Counted from the stretch's first letter, positions 6,309 through 13,986 are shown. The stretch is DNA of 17,330 nt from Desulfovibrionales bacterium GWA2_65_9 (GCA_001799475.1 MGTN01000138.1:10434-27763); one strand, 5' to 3'. Numbers and translations are program-made. The notes: generated by a model from the sequence alone, not told the origin.

Positions 6309-7250
6309 TTGGCCGCCGGAGGCTATCCCCTCCTTCATTTGCCCCAACTCGCGCCGCGCCGCAGCCTTGAGCGCCTTGCCCACGCGCGCCAGCAGTGTTG
6401 AGGGGACATTCCAGCAGTGCCAGTAGAGCGGCACCGGCATGGGGGCAGGGCAGAGGTCCATCAGCGCGCCCGAGGCCAGGTGCCCGTCTGCCTGGAGATG
6501 CGGGATGAGCCCGTACCCGGCCTGGCCCAGCACGAAGTCCACGAAGCGCTCGGAGTTGGGCACGTGGTGGCGCGGCGCGCTGTCCGGGCTTGCGCCCAGG
6601 GTCTGCTTCAGGAACTGGTCATGCACGTTGTCATCGCGGTTGAAGACCACGGCCGGTGCCTTCCAGGCCGCCTTGAGCGTGAGTCCCTGCGGGAACCAGC
6701 GCGCGGCAAAGGCTGGCGCGCAGGCGCAGTGGTAGCGCATGACGCCCAGGCGTTCGGCCCGGCAGCCCTGGGTCGGGGCCTCGCGCGTGCTCACGCAGCC
6801 CGCCACCTCGCCCCCGCGCAACAGTTCCAGGGTGCGCTCCTGGTCGTCCACGCGCAGGTCCAGCACCAGGCGTTCTGCTACCAGCACCGGGAGCACGGCC
6901 TTGGTGAACCAGGTCGCCAGGGTGTCGGCGTTGACGGCCAGGGCCAGGGTCTGCCAGGGGGCCTCGGCGCTGCCGGAAGTCCCTGCCGGGGCGAACTGCC
7001 GGGCCAGGTCATGCTCCAGCTCCACCTCCAGCAGGCCCACGCGCCGCGCGTGCCGGAGCAGCGCCCGGCCCGGCCCCGTGGGACGCGGAGGCTGCGTGCG
7101 CGTGAGCACAGGCTGGCCCACGGTTTCCTCCATCTGCCGGATGCGCTGCGACACCGCGGATTGCGTGAGGCGAAGCCGCCTCGCCGCGCGCTCGAACCCG
7201 CCCTCGTCCACCACTGCCGCCAGGGTCTCCAGGAGTTTCGCTTCGATCAT
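6300..7250 (-). CDS. argP: LysR-type regulator ArgP (LysG), activator of basic amino acid export
   Basis: This 316-residue LysR-family protein has an N-terminal winged helix-turn-helix (about 4-60) with FERAARRLRLTQSAVSQRIR (19-38), a near-perfect match to the ArgP/IciA recognition segment. It is followed by a periplasmic-binding-protein-like effector domain. Segments such as VVFNRDDNVHDQFL, VPNSERFVDFVLGQAGYGLIP and PVPLYWHCWNV are typical of ArgP. The divergent neighbour is an ArgO/LysE-family exporter, the classical regulator-target pair: ArgP with arginine or lysine bound switches export on or off. The ATG at 7250 was chosen because the family starts just before this conserved LETLAAV helix. 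The ribosome site is weak, since only AATGAACCTCC precedes the start. The target in other genomes may also include lysine or NADPH genes, but none is here. Confidence 0.9.
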   Translation of the reverse strand: MIEAKLLETLAAVVDEGGFERAARRLRLTQSAVSQRIRQMEETVGQPVLTRTQPPRPTGPGRALLRHARRVGLLEVELEHDLARQFAPAGTSGSAEAPWQTLALAVNADTLATWFTKAVLPVLVAERLVLDLRVDDQERTLELLRGGEVAGCVSTREAPTQGCRAERLGVMRYHCACAPAFAARWFPQGLTLKAAWKAPAVVFNRDDNVHDQFLKQTLGASPDSAPRHHVPNSERFVDFVLGQAGYGLIPHLQADGHLASGALMDLCPAPMPVPLYWHCWNVPSTLLARVGKALKAAARRELGQMKEGIASGGQRA

Positions 7251-7272
7251 GGAGGTTCATTAGCACAACTTA

Positions 7273-7301
7273 TTGGAATTGAAAAGAATGAATTGTACTA
7301 T
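7273..7301 (+). promoter_or_regulatory. Putative argO promoter in the argP-argO divergent spacer
   Basis: TTGGAA (7273-7278) and TACTAT (7296-7301) are separated by exactly 17 bases, each matching the sigma70 consensus at four of six positions. The 96-base spacer is AT-rich. A 7-base direct repeat TAGCACA occurs at 7261-7267 and 7317-7323, flanking this promoter. The ArgP binding site must lie in this spacer but cannot be pinned down by eye. Confidence 0.45.
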
Positions 7302-7346
7302 TTATCACCGGGCGGCTAGCACAGGCATCGAGGACGGGAGGTGAGC

Positions 7347-8009
7347 ATGTCGGGAGTGCAGGTGCTGTGGCCGCAGTTGGCGCAGGGGTTTGGCTTGAGC
7401 TTTGGCCTTATCGTGGCCATTGGCGCGCAGAACGTGTTCGTGCTGACCCAGGGGGCGCGCGGGCATCGGCCTTGGCTGGTGGCCGGGGTGTGCACGGCCT
7501 GCGACGCGCTGCTCATCGCCGCCGGGGTTGGCGGTGTCGGCATGGCTGCGGCAAAGGCTCCCCTGGTGGCGGGCCTGCTGAGCCTGGCTGGGGTGCTGTT
7601 CCTGGCGGTCTATGGCCTGCGGGCCTTGAAGAACGCTCTGCGTGGCGAAAGCCTGGGATTGGACGACGAAGCTGAGCCCGCGCCGCTCGGGGTCATCCTG
7701 CTCACGGCCCTGGGCGTGAGTCTGCTTAATCCCCATGCCCTGCTGGACACGGTGGTGCTCATCGGCGGGTTGTCCGCCCGGTTGGATGCTCCGGGCAGGT
7801 TCAGCTTCGGGCTGGGGGCGGCGCTGGCTTCGGCCTGCTGGTTTTTTGCGCTCAGTCTGGGCGGGCGGCTCTTGGCCCCGGTGCTGCGCAGGCCAAAAGC
7901 CTGGCGCATGCTGGACGCCCTGGTCTGCCTGACCATGTGGACGCTGGCCGCAGCGCTCGGCCGGGATGTGCTCGACGGCCCGGGTTGGGTGATTCTGTTG
8001 GGGCTATGA
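7347..8009 (+). CDS. argO: LysE/ArgO-family basic amino acid exporter
   Basis: This 220-residue inner-membrane protein belongs to the LysE superfamily, which exports arginine and/or lysine driven by the proton gradient. It has about six hydrophobic stretches. Signature segments are GLIVAIGAQNVFVLTQG (20-36) and SLLNPHALLDTVVLIGG (125-141), the conserved NPHxxLDT block that marks ArgO/LysE and separates it from RhtB homoserine exporters. A charged loop (about 93-113, LKNALRGESLGLDDEAEP) divides the two halves. The ATG at 7347 is preferred because GGGAGG lies at 7336-7341, five bases upstream; an in-frame GTG at 7341 sits within that ribosome site. It is divergent from argP. Its stop codon overlaps by six bases with the stop of the convergent gene at 8004, so the two transcripts must overlap. 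Confidence 0.92.
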   Translation: MSGVQVLWPQLAQGFGLSFGLIVAIGAQNVFVLTQGARGHRPWLVAGVCTACDALLIAAGVGGVGMAAAKAPLVAGLLSLAGVLFLAVYGLRALKNALRGESLGLDDEAEPAPLGVILLTALGVSLLNPHALLDTVVLIGGLSARLDAPGRFSFGLGAALASACWFFALSLGGRLLAPVLRRPKAWRMLDALVCLTMWTLAAALGRDVLDGPGWVILLGL

Positions 8010-8912
8010 ACAGTCCAGGGTTGTGCAGTTCCGGCCCGCATCCTTGGACCGGTACATCATGGCGTCGGCCCGCGCGGCCAGTGATTCCAGGGTGTCGTTG
8101 TCCACAGCCAGGCTGCCGCCCACGGATACGGTGACCCTGAGCATGCTCTCTGTTCCTTGGACTGGCAGGGCAGAGGCCGCCACCAGTCGGCGCATGCGCT
8201 CCGCCACGGTCCGGAACATGGCCCCATCCACGCCAGGCACCAAGACGACGAACTCCTCGCCGCCCCAGCGGCTGACCCTGTCCGGCCGGCGCAAGGCGTT
8301 GGTCAGCGTCTTGCCCACCATGACGAGAATCTGGTCGCCGATCTCGTGGCCGAAGGTGTCGTTCACGTCCTTGAAGTTGTCGATGTCCACGAAGAGCAAG
8401 CCAAAGGGCACCTGATAGCGGCGCAAGGCCATGATCATGCGCTCGAACTCCAGGCTGGCGAAGCGCCTGTTGCCCAGCCCGGTGAGCGTGTCAATCAAGG
8501 CAATGTGCTTCAACTCTCTCAGCTCATTCAGTATTTTGCACTTGTCGGAGCTGTCGGAGAAGATCTCCACGGCTCCGATGATGTTGCCCGATTCATCGTG
8601 CATGGGCGCGATGCGAATGCTTACCGGCACCCGGTGCCCGTCCTTGTGGTGCAGGAAGATCTCGGCCTCGCGCGGGATGCCGTCTTTGATGGTGCTGGCG
8701 AGGGGACAGCCATGAAGGCAGAGCTGCGTGCCCTCCTGGTCTGTATGCATGAGCAGGTTGTCCGCGCAGCCGTGACCGACCAGCATTGCGGCGCTGTAGC
8801 CGGTGATCCGCTCGGCGCCACGGTTCCAGTAGGTGATGGTCCTGTTGGCATCGACAAAATAGACCCCGTCGTAGAGGCTGTCGATGAGCTGCTTGTAGAA
8901 GTCCTGGGTCAC
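8004..8912 (-). CDS. PAS-GGDEF diguanylate cyclase
   Basis: This 302-residue soluble cytoplasmic protein has an N-terminal PAS domain (about 5-120, with VYFVDANRTITYWNRGAERITGYS) and a GGDEF domain (about 135-300). The cyclase signature reads GGEEF (217-221). The metal- and nucleotide-binding VDIDNFKDVNDTFGH (175-189) is intact, and an RxxD product-inhibition site (RRPD, 208-211) sits at the correct spacing before it. An active, feedback-controlled cyclic-di-GMP synthase is therefore expected. The PAS domain carries a cysteine cluster, C49, C65 and C69 (CLHGCPLA), which may bind a cofactor or sense redox state. The start is GTG at 8912, with GAGGAG at 8918-8923, five bases upstream. The gene has its own promoter (8969-8997). 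Its stop overlaps argO tail-to-tail. The signal and target process cannot be read from the sequence. Confidence 0.93.
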   Translation of the reverse strand: MTQDFYKQLIDSLYDGVYFVDANRTITYWNRGAERITGYSAAMLVGHGCADNLLMHTDQEGTQLCLHGCPLASTIKDGIPREAEIFLHHKDGHRVPVSIRIAPMHDESGNIIGAVEIFSDSSDKCKILNELRELKHIALIDTLTGLGNRRFASLEFERMIMALRRYQVPFGLLFVDIDNFKDVNDTFGHEIGDQILVMVGKTLTNALRRPDRVSRWGGEEFVVLVPGVDGAMFRTVAERMRRLVAASALPVQGTESMLRVTVSVGGSLAVDNDTLESLAARADAMMYRSKDAGRNCTTLDCS

Positions 8913-8968
8913 ATAGTCTCCTCGTGGCAGCGTGGCTGTGGCGCTTAAGCGGGCAAATACTCACCTCA

Positions 8969-8997
8969 AAGATAGGGATGATTGACATTCCGGTCAA
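8969..8997 (-). promoter_or_regulatory. Sigma70-type promoter of the PAS-GGDEF gene
   Basis: On the minus strand, TTGACC (plus 8992-8997) is followed after exactly 17 bases by TATCTT (plus 8969-8974). Transcription would begin near 8962, leaving a leader of about 50 bases. The leader contains a perfect 10-base palindrome, CGCTTAAGCG (8942-8951). Confidence 0.6.
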
Positions 8998-9044
8998 GCC
9001 GGGGGGCATTGGAATGATTAATGACAGCAGTTGCATGAACAGAA

Positions 9045-9077
9045 AAGGGCGCCCAGAGAAGATCCCCGGACGCCCTT
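9045..9077 (-). terminator. Intrinsic terminator after the zinc-ribbon gene
   Basis: AAGGGCG (minus, plus 9071-9077) and CGCCCTT (plus 9045-9051) pair around a 19-base loop that can fold slightly further. On the minus strand the stem runs into CTTTTCTGTTC, a U-rich tail. It lies 32 bases after the stop of the 9109-9372 gene, and upstream of the GGDEF promoter, so it isolates the two units. Confidence 0.6.
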
Positions 9078-9108
9078 GTCGGCGTGGCGTGGTGTCTGCT
9101 GTGGGCAG

Positions 9109-9372
9109 CTAGAAGCAGACGGCTACCAGATTGAACGGGGTGTAGTTGGTGTCCGGGTTCTCGGCGTAGCGGCAACCCATGCGCGAGGCGTCGCGCTTGT
9201 TGATGATGTCATCCTCCGAGCCTTTGTAATACTCACACTCGTTGTTGTAGCAGACAACAATGACGCCCCAGCCCGTTTCAGGCGGGGCCAGCCAGGCCTC
9301 CATGGGTTTGTTGCAGTGCGGGCAGACGCGGTCTTCCAGTTCGGTGATGATCCCTGCATATTCATGAATCAC
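9109..9372 (-). CDS. Small zinc-ribbon protein of unknown function
   Basis: I do not recognise a named gene. The 87-residue acidic, soluble protein has a CPHC knuckle (C17, C20) and, 20 residues later, CYNNEC (C41, C46), the pattern of a treble-clef or zinc-ribbon site. Two more cysteines lie at C67 and at the penultimate position, C86. There is no signal peptide or membrane segment. It resembles small conserved proteins of sulfate reducers with no assigned role. The start is GTG at 9372, supported by AAGGAG nine bases upstream; no in-frame ATG fits. It lies 77 bases downstream of darP on the same strand and may be cotranscribed. A hairpin terminator follows at 9045-9077. Possible roles in nucleic-acid or protein binding are guesses. 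Confidence 0.75.
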   Translation of the reverse strand: MIHEYAGIITELEDRVCPHCNKPMEAWLAPPETGWGVIVVCYNNECEYYKGSEDDIINKRDASRMGCRYAENPDTNYTPFNLVAVCF

Positions 9373-9449
9373 GGTGGATTGCTCCTTGTTAGTGCTTGGG
9401 TGGTCAGACCCGGAAAAGGTAAGTCCTCGGCGCGCCGCGTCAAGGGGTA

Positions 9450-10178
9450 TCAGAAGCTGGTCTTGCGGGAGGGGCTGTCCTGGGCCGCGCCGGATTCCGT
9501 CGGCTGCCCATCGGCGGACTCGTCCAGTTCCTGCTGATCCTGCGCAGCGGGATTCTGCACGCCGAGATTCTGGACATCCTGATCCTGCGTATCCTGATCC
9601 AGGACACCGTCTTCCAAAGGCTCCGCATCCGCACCAAGAGCGGTCGTTCCCTGGCCGGACTGGCGCAGCTCGCGCAACAGGCGGAACAGGGTGCGGCTGG
9701 AGCGCGGGGGCTTGTTCTTCTCCGCTTCCGCGCGGGCGTTGCGCGTGAGCTGGCGAATCTTGCTGCGCACCTCGACCTGCTCGTCTTCCGGGGCCAGGAC
9801 CACGATGCCCTCCAGGCCGGATTCGTCCCCGGCGAGCAGCGCCGCGCGCCAGGACTCCACGGCGTGGAACTCCCGCGCCTGGCTGCGGTTGCCGGATTCC
9901 ATGTCCTCAACGGCCAGGGCCAGCGGGTCGGCGTCGGTGTCGCGCATGAGCGCGCCGATGAACTGGAGCTGGCGGCGCTTGGCCTCGTGCTTGGCCAGGC
10001 TCTTGAATTCCATGATCGCCTCCAGGAGGCGCGGAGGCAGGTCCAGCTTGGAGAGGGCCGATTCGGGCAGCTCGGCCAGCTTGCCGCCAAGCACCTGCAA
10101 GGCGGCGCTGTCGCGTTTCTTCTGGGACCGGCTGGGCGGCCGGGGGTCGGTATGGTCGTAAGGCTTGGGCTTGCGCAT
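9450..10178 (-). CDS. darP: DarP (YjgA/DUF615) 50S ribosome assembly factor with extended repeat tail
   Basis: This 242-residue protein matches DarP, a cytoplasmic factor of late 50S subunit assembly that binds near the peptidyl-transferase centre in E. coli. The conserved core is residues about 14-176. It has the PSRSQKKRD start (15-23), LPPRLLEAI (48-56), AKRRQLQFIGALMR (66-79) and DESGLEGIV (118-125). The C-terminus goes about 60 residues beyond the E. coli form. This extra part is acidic and glutamine-rich and contains a 5-residue period (Q198, Q203, Q208, Q213). The ATG at 10178 has GAGGAA four bases upstream. The zinc-ribbon gene follows 77 bases later. The family assignment rests on the core motifs; the tail has no known function and may be disordered. 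Confidence 0.88.
   Translation of the reverse strand: MRKPKPYDHTDPRPPSRSQKKRDSAALQVLGGKLAELPESALSKLDLPPRLLEAIMEFKSLAKHEAKRRQLQFIGALMRDTDADPLALAVEDMESGNRSQAREFHAVESWRAALLAGDESGLEGIVVLAPEDEQVEVRSKIRQLTRNARAEAEKNKPPRSSRTLFRLLRELRQSGQGTTALGADAEPLEDGVLDQDTQDQDVQNLGVQNPAAQDQQELDESADGQPTESGAAQDSPSRKTSF
9528..9587 (-). repeat. Degenerate 15-bp tandem repeat in the darP 3' end
   Basis: Four copies of a 15-base unit encode QDQDV, QNLGV, QNPAA and QDQQE. In the plus-strand reading the unit is visible as recurring TCCTGATCCTGCG and GATTCTG blocks. It is translated in frame as part of the darP tail and looks like a slippage-prone coding repeat. Confidence 0.7.
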
Positions 10179-10264
10179 GGGTTCCTCTGGTCAATGGATG
10201 GGACAATGATGTTTGCGTGAACGGTGACTATTGTCCCTGGTTTGGCTGCATCTGGCAAGGGCGG

Positions 10265-10300
10265 AAAAAGAAGGACCGGAAGCGGATGCCCCCGGCCCTT
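10265..10300 (-). terminator. Intrinsic terminator of putA
   Basis: On the minus strand, AAGGGCCGG pairs with CCGGTCCTT (plus 10292-10300 and 10271-10279) with one G-U pair and a 12-base loop. It is followed directly by CTTTTTCC (plus 10263-10270), a good U-tract. It begins 24 bases after the putA stop. The rest of the 145-base gap to darP holds no recognisable gene. Confidence 0.75.
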
Positions 10301-10323
10301 TTGCGAGCGGTTGGAGAGGGGGC

Positions 10324-13300
10324 TCAGGCCACCCAGTCGTCGTCAGCCTCGACCGGCGCAAAGCCCCGGCGCATGGTGTTCTCGGAGACCAGGCGCGGGT
10401 CCATGAATTGCAGCAGGTAGTCCGGGCCGCCGCTTTTGGAGCCCACGCCGGACATGTTGAACCCGCCAAAGGCGTGGCGCTCGACCATGGCCCCGGTGCA
10501 GCCCTTGTTCAGGTACAGGTTGCCCACGCGGAACTGCTTGCGGGCCTTTTCCAGGTGCCTGGGGCTGCGGGAATACACCGCGCCGGTCAGCGCGAAGCGG
10601 GTGGAATTGGCGATGTCCAGCGCCTCGTCAAAGGTCTTGGCGCGCATGACCGCCAGCACCGGCCCGAAGACCTCCTCCTGGGCGATGCGGTGGCCTTTGG
10701 TGATGCCCTCCACGATGGTCAGCGGCGCGTAGCAGCCGCCCTGCGCATCGGCGGGCTGGCCTGTGCGCTTCACCAGCACCGTGCCTTCGGAGCAGGCGAT
10801 GTCCACGTACTTCAGGACATTGGCCTGGGCGGCCTTGTCCACCACTGGGCCCATGTAGTTGGCCGGGTCTTCGGACGGGCCGATCTTGATGCAGTTGGCC
10901 GCCTCGGCCAGGCGTTTGGTGAAGCGCTCGTAGATGGGGTCGAGCACGATGACGCGCGAGCAGGCCGAGCATTTCTGGCCCTGGAAGCCGAAGGCCGAAT
11001 ACAGGACGCCCAGCACGGCCTCGTCCAGGTCGGCATCGTCGTCGATGATGATGGCGTTCTTGCCGCCCATCTCGGCGATGACCTTCTTGCACTGGATCTG
11101 GCCAGGCTGGACCTTGGCCGCCTTTTCCTGGATGCGCAGGCCCACCTCCATGGACCCGGTGAAGGCGATGACCGCCACGTCCGGGTGCTCGACGAGCGCG
11201 TCGCCCATGACCGAGCCCTTGCCCGGCAGGAAGTTGAACACGCCGTCCGGCAGGCCGGCCTCCTTGAAGATGCGCGCCAGGCCAAAGCCGATGACCGAGG
11301 ACAGGCCCGAGGGCTTGTAGACCACGGCGTTGCCGCAGACGATGGCGGCGGCGGCCATGCCGCAACTGATGGCCAGGGGGAAGTTCCACGGCCCGATGAC
11401 TGCGGTGACGCCCTTGCCCTGGTAGAAGTAGTGGTTCAGCTCGCCGGGAGCAACGCCCATGCGCCGTGGCGCGCCCAGGCGCAGCATCTCGCGGCCGTAG
11501 TACTCCAGGAAGTCGATGGCCTCGGCGACATCCGCATGAGCCTGGTCCCACTGCTTGCCGACCTCCAGCACCTGCAGGGCCGAGAGGGCGTCGATGTCGC
11601 GGCGCATGAGGTCCGCAGCCTTGAAGAGCACCTTGGCGCGCTCGGCGGGTTCCACGTCGCGCCAGGCCAGGGAGGCCTTCTTGGCCACGGCCACGGCTTC
11701 CTGGGTCTCCTTCAGGCCGGCCTGGCAGACCTTGCCCACGATCTCGGCCGGGTTGGCCGGGTTGTAGGAGTCCAGGGTTTCGCCGGTGCGCACCTCCTGG
11801 CCGCCGATGATGAGCGGATAGGTCTTGCCGAAGTCCTTGCGCACCTTGGCCAGGGCCAGGCGCATGGCTGCGCGGGCGGCCGGGATGGTGAAGTCCACGT
11901 TGGGGAGGTTCACGAAGGCCGGGATGGCGTTTGCGCGCGCCTTCTCCGAAGAGGACGCCGGGGCGGTGTCCTTGCGGGCCGCGAGCTCACGCGCAGCGGT
12001 CTTCTCGGGGTTCTCCAGCAGGCGCGTGAGCTCCGCGCCCTCGGCAAAGCTCTGGCGCAGGAAGCTCTCGTTGGCTGTGTTCTCAAGCAGGCGGCGCACC
12101 AGGTAGGCCATGCCCGGGATGAGGTCGCCGTAGGGGCAGTACAGGCGCACGCGGCGGGCCACGTTGCGCAGGCCCTTGCGCACGGGCTCGGCCATGCCGT
12201 AGAGCACCTGGAACTCGAAGCGGCCCTCGGGCACGTTCAGGGCGCTGGCCATCTCCTGCACGGCGGAGATGGTGCGGATGTTGTGCGAGGCGCAGGCGAA
12301 GTGACAGATGTCGTGGTTTTCCAGGATCATCTTGGCGACGCGCTCAAAGGCCATGTCGCTCTCGGCCTTGACGGTGTAGACCGGCACTTCCCAGCCGTTC
12401 TGCTTGGCGATGACGGTCTCGGAATCCCAGTACGCGCCCTTGACCAGGCGGATGGACACGGGCAGGTTCTCGCGCCGCGCCCAGGAGAGCATCTCCGAGA
12501 CATCGGCGTCGGTGGACTTCAGGTAGCACTGGAACACGATGCCCAGGTGCGGGTAGTCGCGGTGCTCCGGGGCGCTGCGCAGGCGCTTGTAGAGCTCGAT
12601 GGTGATTTCCTTGTACTTGAGCTGCTCCATGTCGATGCACAGAAAGCCGCCCATCTCCTTGACCTTGCGAAAGATGGGCTCGATGCGCCGGTACATGCCC
12701 GCAACCGAGCCGTCCACGTCCACGGCCTTGGCCTGGGAGTAGAAGGCCGAGGGCTTCACGGCCACGTTGACCTTGGGCGCGTGGCCCCAGTCGAGATCGC
12801 CCGTGACGTCCAGGGCGTCCCATCTCTTGCATTCCCCCTGGATGGCCTCGAGCACTTCCAGGTAGCCGCGCTGGTAGGCGTCGGACTCCTTCTCGTTCAC
12901 CGTGGCCTCGCCGAGCAGGTCGATGACAAAGGCGAAGCCGTCCTTGCGCAGTTGGCGGATGCCCTTGACGGCCTCGGAGGCCTTTTCGCCGATGATGAAC
13001 TGGCGCGCCATGGACTCGATGTTCGAGCGGATGGCCTTGTTCAGGACCATGGCCACGAGCCCGCCGCCGAAACCGGTCTTGCCCGCGCCCCACTTGAGCA
13101 CGTCCGGGATGTTGGCGTCCTTGTCGCCGAAATATTCCTCAATGTGCCGGGACAGGGACTCAGAGGTGGTGAGGTAGGGCAACACGTCCACAAAGCGGAA
13201 CATCTGGATCTTGAAGTCCTCGTTCTGCATGGCCCAGTCCATGACCTTGCCGGTCCACCAGCCCTTGTTGAAGATGGACGGGGCCTCGCCCGCGATGCTC

Positions 13301-13362
13301 TGGAAAAACTGCTTGCCACGCTGGACGACCTTTTCGTCCAGGGCCTTGATCTCAATGCTCAT
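10324..13362 (-). CDS. putA: Bifunctional proline dehydrogenase / delta-1-pyrroline-5-carboxylate dehydrogenase, minimal PutA
   Basis: This 1012-residue protein oxidises proline to glutamate in two steps. An FAD-dependent proline dehydrogenase passes electrons to quinone, and an NAD-dependent aldehyde dehydrogenase finishes the conversion, with the intermediate channelled between sites. The first half has SIRLVKGAYWDSE (303-315), RVRLYCPYG (404-412) and the substrate-binding AYLVRRLLENTANESF (419-434, R423-R424). The second half has GPWNFPLAI (657-665), FTGS (734-737), general-base E764 in EMGGKN, and nucleophile C798 in GQKCSACSR. It lacks both the N-terminal ribbon-helix-helix DNA-binding domain and the C-terminal domain of enteric PutA, so it is the short type known from Geobacter and relatives and cannot repress its own gene. 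The Lrp-type regulator directly upstream overlaps it by four bases (ATGA), which suggests translational coupling. A terminator follows at 10265-10300. Confidence 0.95.
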   Translation of the reverse strand: MSIEIKALDEKVVQRGKQFFQSIAGEAPSIFNKGWWTGKVMDWAMQNEDFKIQMFRFVDVLPYLTTSESLSRHIEEYFGDKDANIPDVLKWGAGKTGFGGGLVAMVLNKAIRSNIESMARQFIIGEKASEAVKGIRQLRKDGFAFVIDLLGEATVNEKESDAYQRGYLEVLEAIQGECKRWDALDVTGDLDWGHAPKVNVAVKPSAFYSQAKAVDVDGSVAGMYRRIEPIFRKVKEMGGFLCIDMEQLKYKEITIELYKRLRSAPEHRDYPHLGIVFQCYLKSTDADVSEMLSWARRENLPVSIRLVKGAYWDSETVIAKQNGWEVPVYTVKAESDMAFERVAKMILENHDICHFACASHNIRTISAVQEMASALNVPEGRFEFQVLYGMAEPVRKGLRNVARRVRLYCPYGDLIPGMAYLVRRLLENTANESFLRQSFAEGAELTRLLENPEKTAARELAARKDTAPASSSEKARANAIPAFVNLPNVDFTIPAARAAMRLALAKVRKDFGKTYPLIIGGQEVRTGETLDSYNPANPAEIVGKVCQAGLKETQEAVAVAKKASLAWRDVEPAERAKVLFKAADLMRRDIDALSALQVLEVGKQWDQAHADVAEAIDFLEYYGREMLRLGAPRRMGVAPGELNHYFYQGKGVTAVIGPWNFPLAISCGMAAAAIVCGNAVVYKPSGLSSVIGFGLARIFKEAGLPDGVFNFLPGKGSVMGDALVEHPDVAVIAFTGSMEVGLRIQEKAAKVQPGQIQCKKVIAEMGGKNAIIIDDDADLDEAVLGVLYSAFGFQGQKCSACSRVIVLDPIYERFTKRLAEAANCIKIGPSEDPANYMGPVVDKAAQANVLKYVDIACSEGTVLVKRTGQPADAQGGCYAPLTIVEGITKGHRIAQEEVFGPVLAVMRAKTFDEALDIANSTRFALTGAVYSRSPRHLEKARKQFRVGNLYLNKGCTGAMVERHAFGGFNMSGVGSKSGGPDYLLQFMDPRLVSENTMRRGFAPVEADDDWVA

Positions 13363-13856
13363 TCAGCGGCTCCTTGCGCGTTTTGGGTGGGCGTGTCCTG
13401 TTCGTCGGTCTCAAGCGGCAGCACGCGGGTCTCCTTGAGGGTGCTTAAGACCACGGTGGTGCGCGTGTCGCGAACGCCGGGGATGGCCCCGAACTGCTGC
13501 AGGATGTGCTGCAGGTGCTCGGTGTCGCGGGCGCGGACCTTGGCCAGGTAGGAATCCTGCCCGGCGGTGTAGTGCATCTCCAGCACGCCGGGCACCTTGG
13601 CCAGGGCCTTGCCTGTGTCCATGGTGCCGACGCTCTCTTCGACGCGCACAAAGGTGAACGCCGTGAGGGTGAAGCCTACGTCCTTGGGCCGCAGCACGGC
13701 CTCGAAGCCCTTGATGATGCCCTTGCGCTCCAGCTTGCGCATGCGCTCCAGCACCGCCGAGGGCGCCATGCCCACCTGGCGGGCGATCTCGGCGTTGGAG
13801 GTCCGACCGTTGTCCTGAACTATCGTCAATATTTTTTTATCGATCTTATCAATCAT
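13359..13856 (-). CDS. Lrp/AsnC-family regulator, probable local regulator of putA
   Basis: This 165-residue cytoplasmic protein has an N-terminal helix-turn-helix (about 5-55, with TSNAEIARQVGMAPSAVLERMRKLERKG) and a ligand-binding RAM domain (about 65-145). The last about 20 residues are an acidic, glutamine-rich tail. Lrp-type proteins often activate putA in response to proline, for example PutR in alphaproteobacteria. Here the gene precedes putA and its TGA overlaps the putA ATG, so control of proline catabolism is the likely job; the effector itself is inferred. The ATG at 13856 has GGAGGA at 13861-13866, four bases upstream. It is driven by a strong-looking promoter (13879-13907), and probably regulates itself together with putA. 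Confidence 0.9.
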   Translation of the reverse strand: MIDKIDKKILTIVQDNGRTSNAEIARQVGMAPSAVLERMRKLERKGIIKGFEAVLRPKDVGFTLTAFTFVRVEESVGTMDTGKALAKVPGVLEMHYTAGQDSYLAKVRARDTEHLQHILQQFGAIPGVRDTRTTVVLSTLKETRVLPLETDEQDTPTQNAQGAAE

Positions 13857-13878
13857 TCTGTCCTCCGGCGTTCAGCCG

Positions 13879-13907
13879 AATAAAGTTCGTTTTAAGGAAA
13901 ATGTCAA
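13879..13907 (-). promoter_or_regulatory. Sigma70 promoter of the lrp-putA operon
   Basis: On the minus strand, an exact TTGACA (plus 13902-13907) lies 17 bases ahead of TTTATT (plus 13879-13884). The start would fall near 13872, giving a leader of about 16 bases that contains the GGAGGA ribosome site. The AT-rich spacer (TTTTCCTTAAAACGAAC) is a plausible place for the Lrp protein to bind. No promoter for the divergent caspase-like gene is as clear in the remaining 13908-13972 interval. Confidence 0.7.
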
Positions 13908-13986
13908 GGGGTGGCCGGGGCGCTGGCCTTGCTGTTTTTCACGCTTTTGCTATGTGTGTGGGAAACATTCAAAAGGTGACCGCCAC

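Noticed and set aside
8924..9112. 62-codon plus-strand frame between the GGDEF and zinc-ribbon genes
   Set aside because: It runs through the promoter of the GGDEF gene and the terminator of the zinc-ribbon gene, with no convincing ribosome site or motif.
9440..10258. 272-codon minus-strand frame overlapping darP
   Set aside because: It is an Arg/Pro/Ser-rich out-of-frame reading; the darP frame carries the family motifs and a ribosome site.
10231..13551. A 1106-codon open frame on the plus strand, antisense to putA
   Set aside because: It is a mirror of a GC-rich gene: rich in His, Gly, Leu and Ala, with no domain motifs, while the minus strand gives a complete PutA with all catalytic residues.
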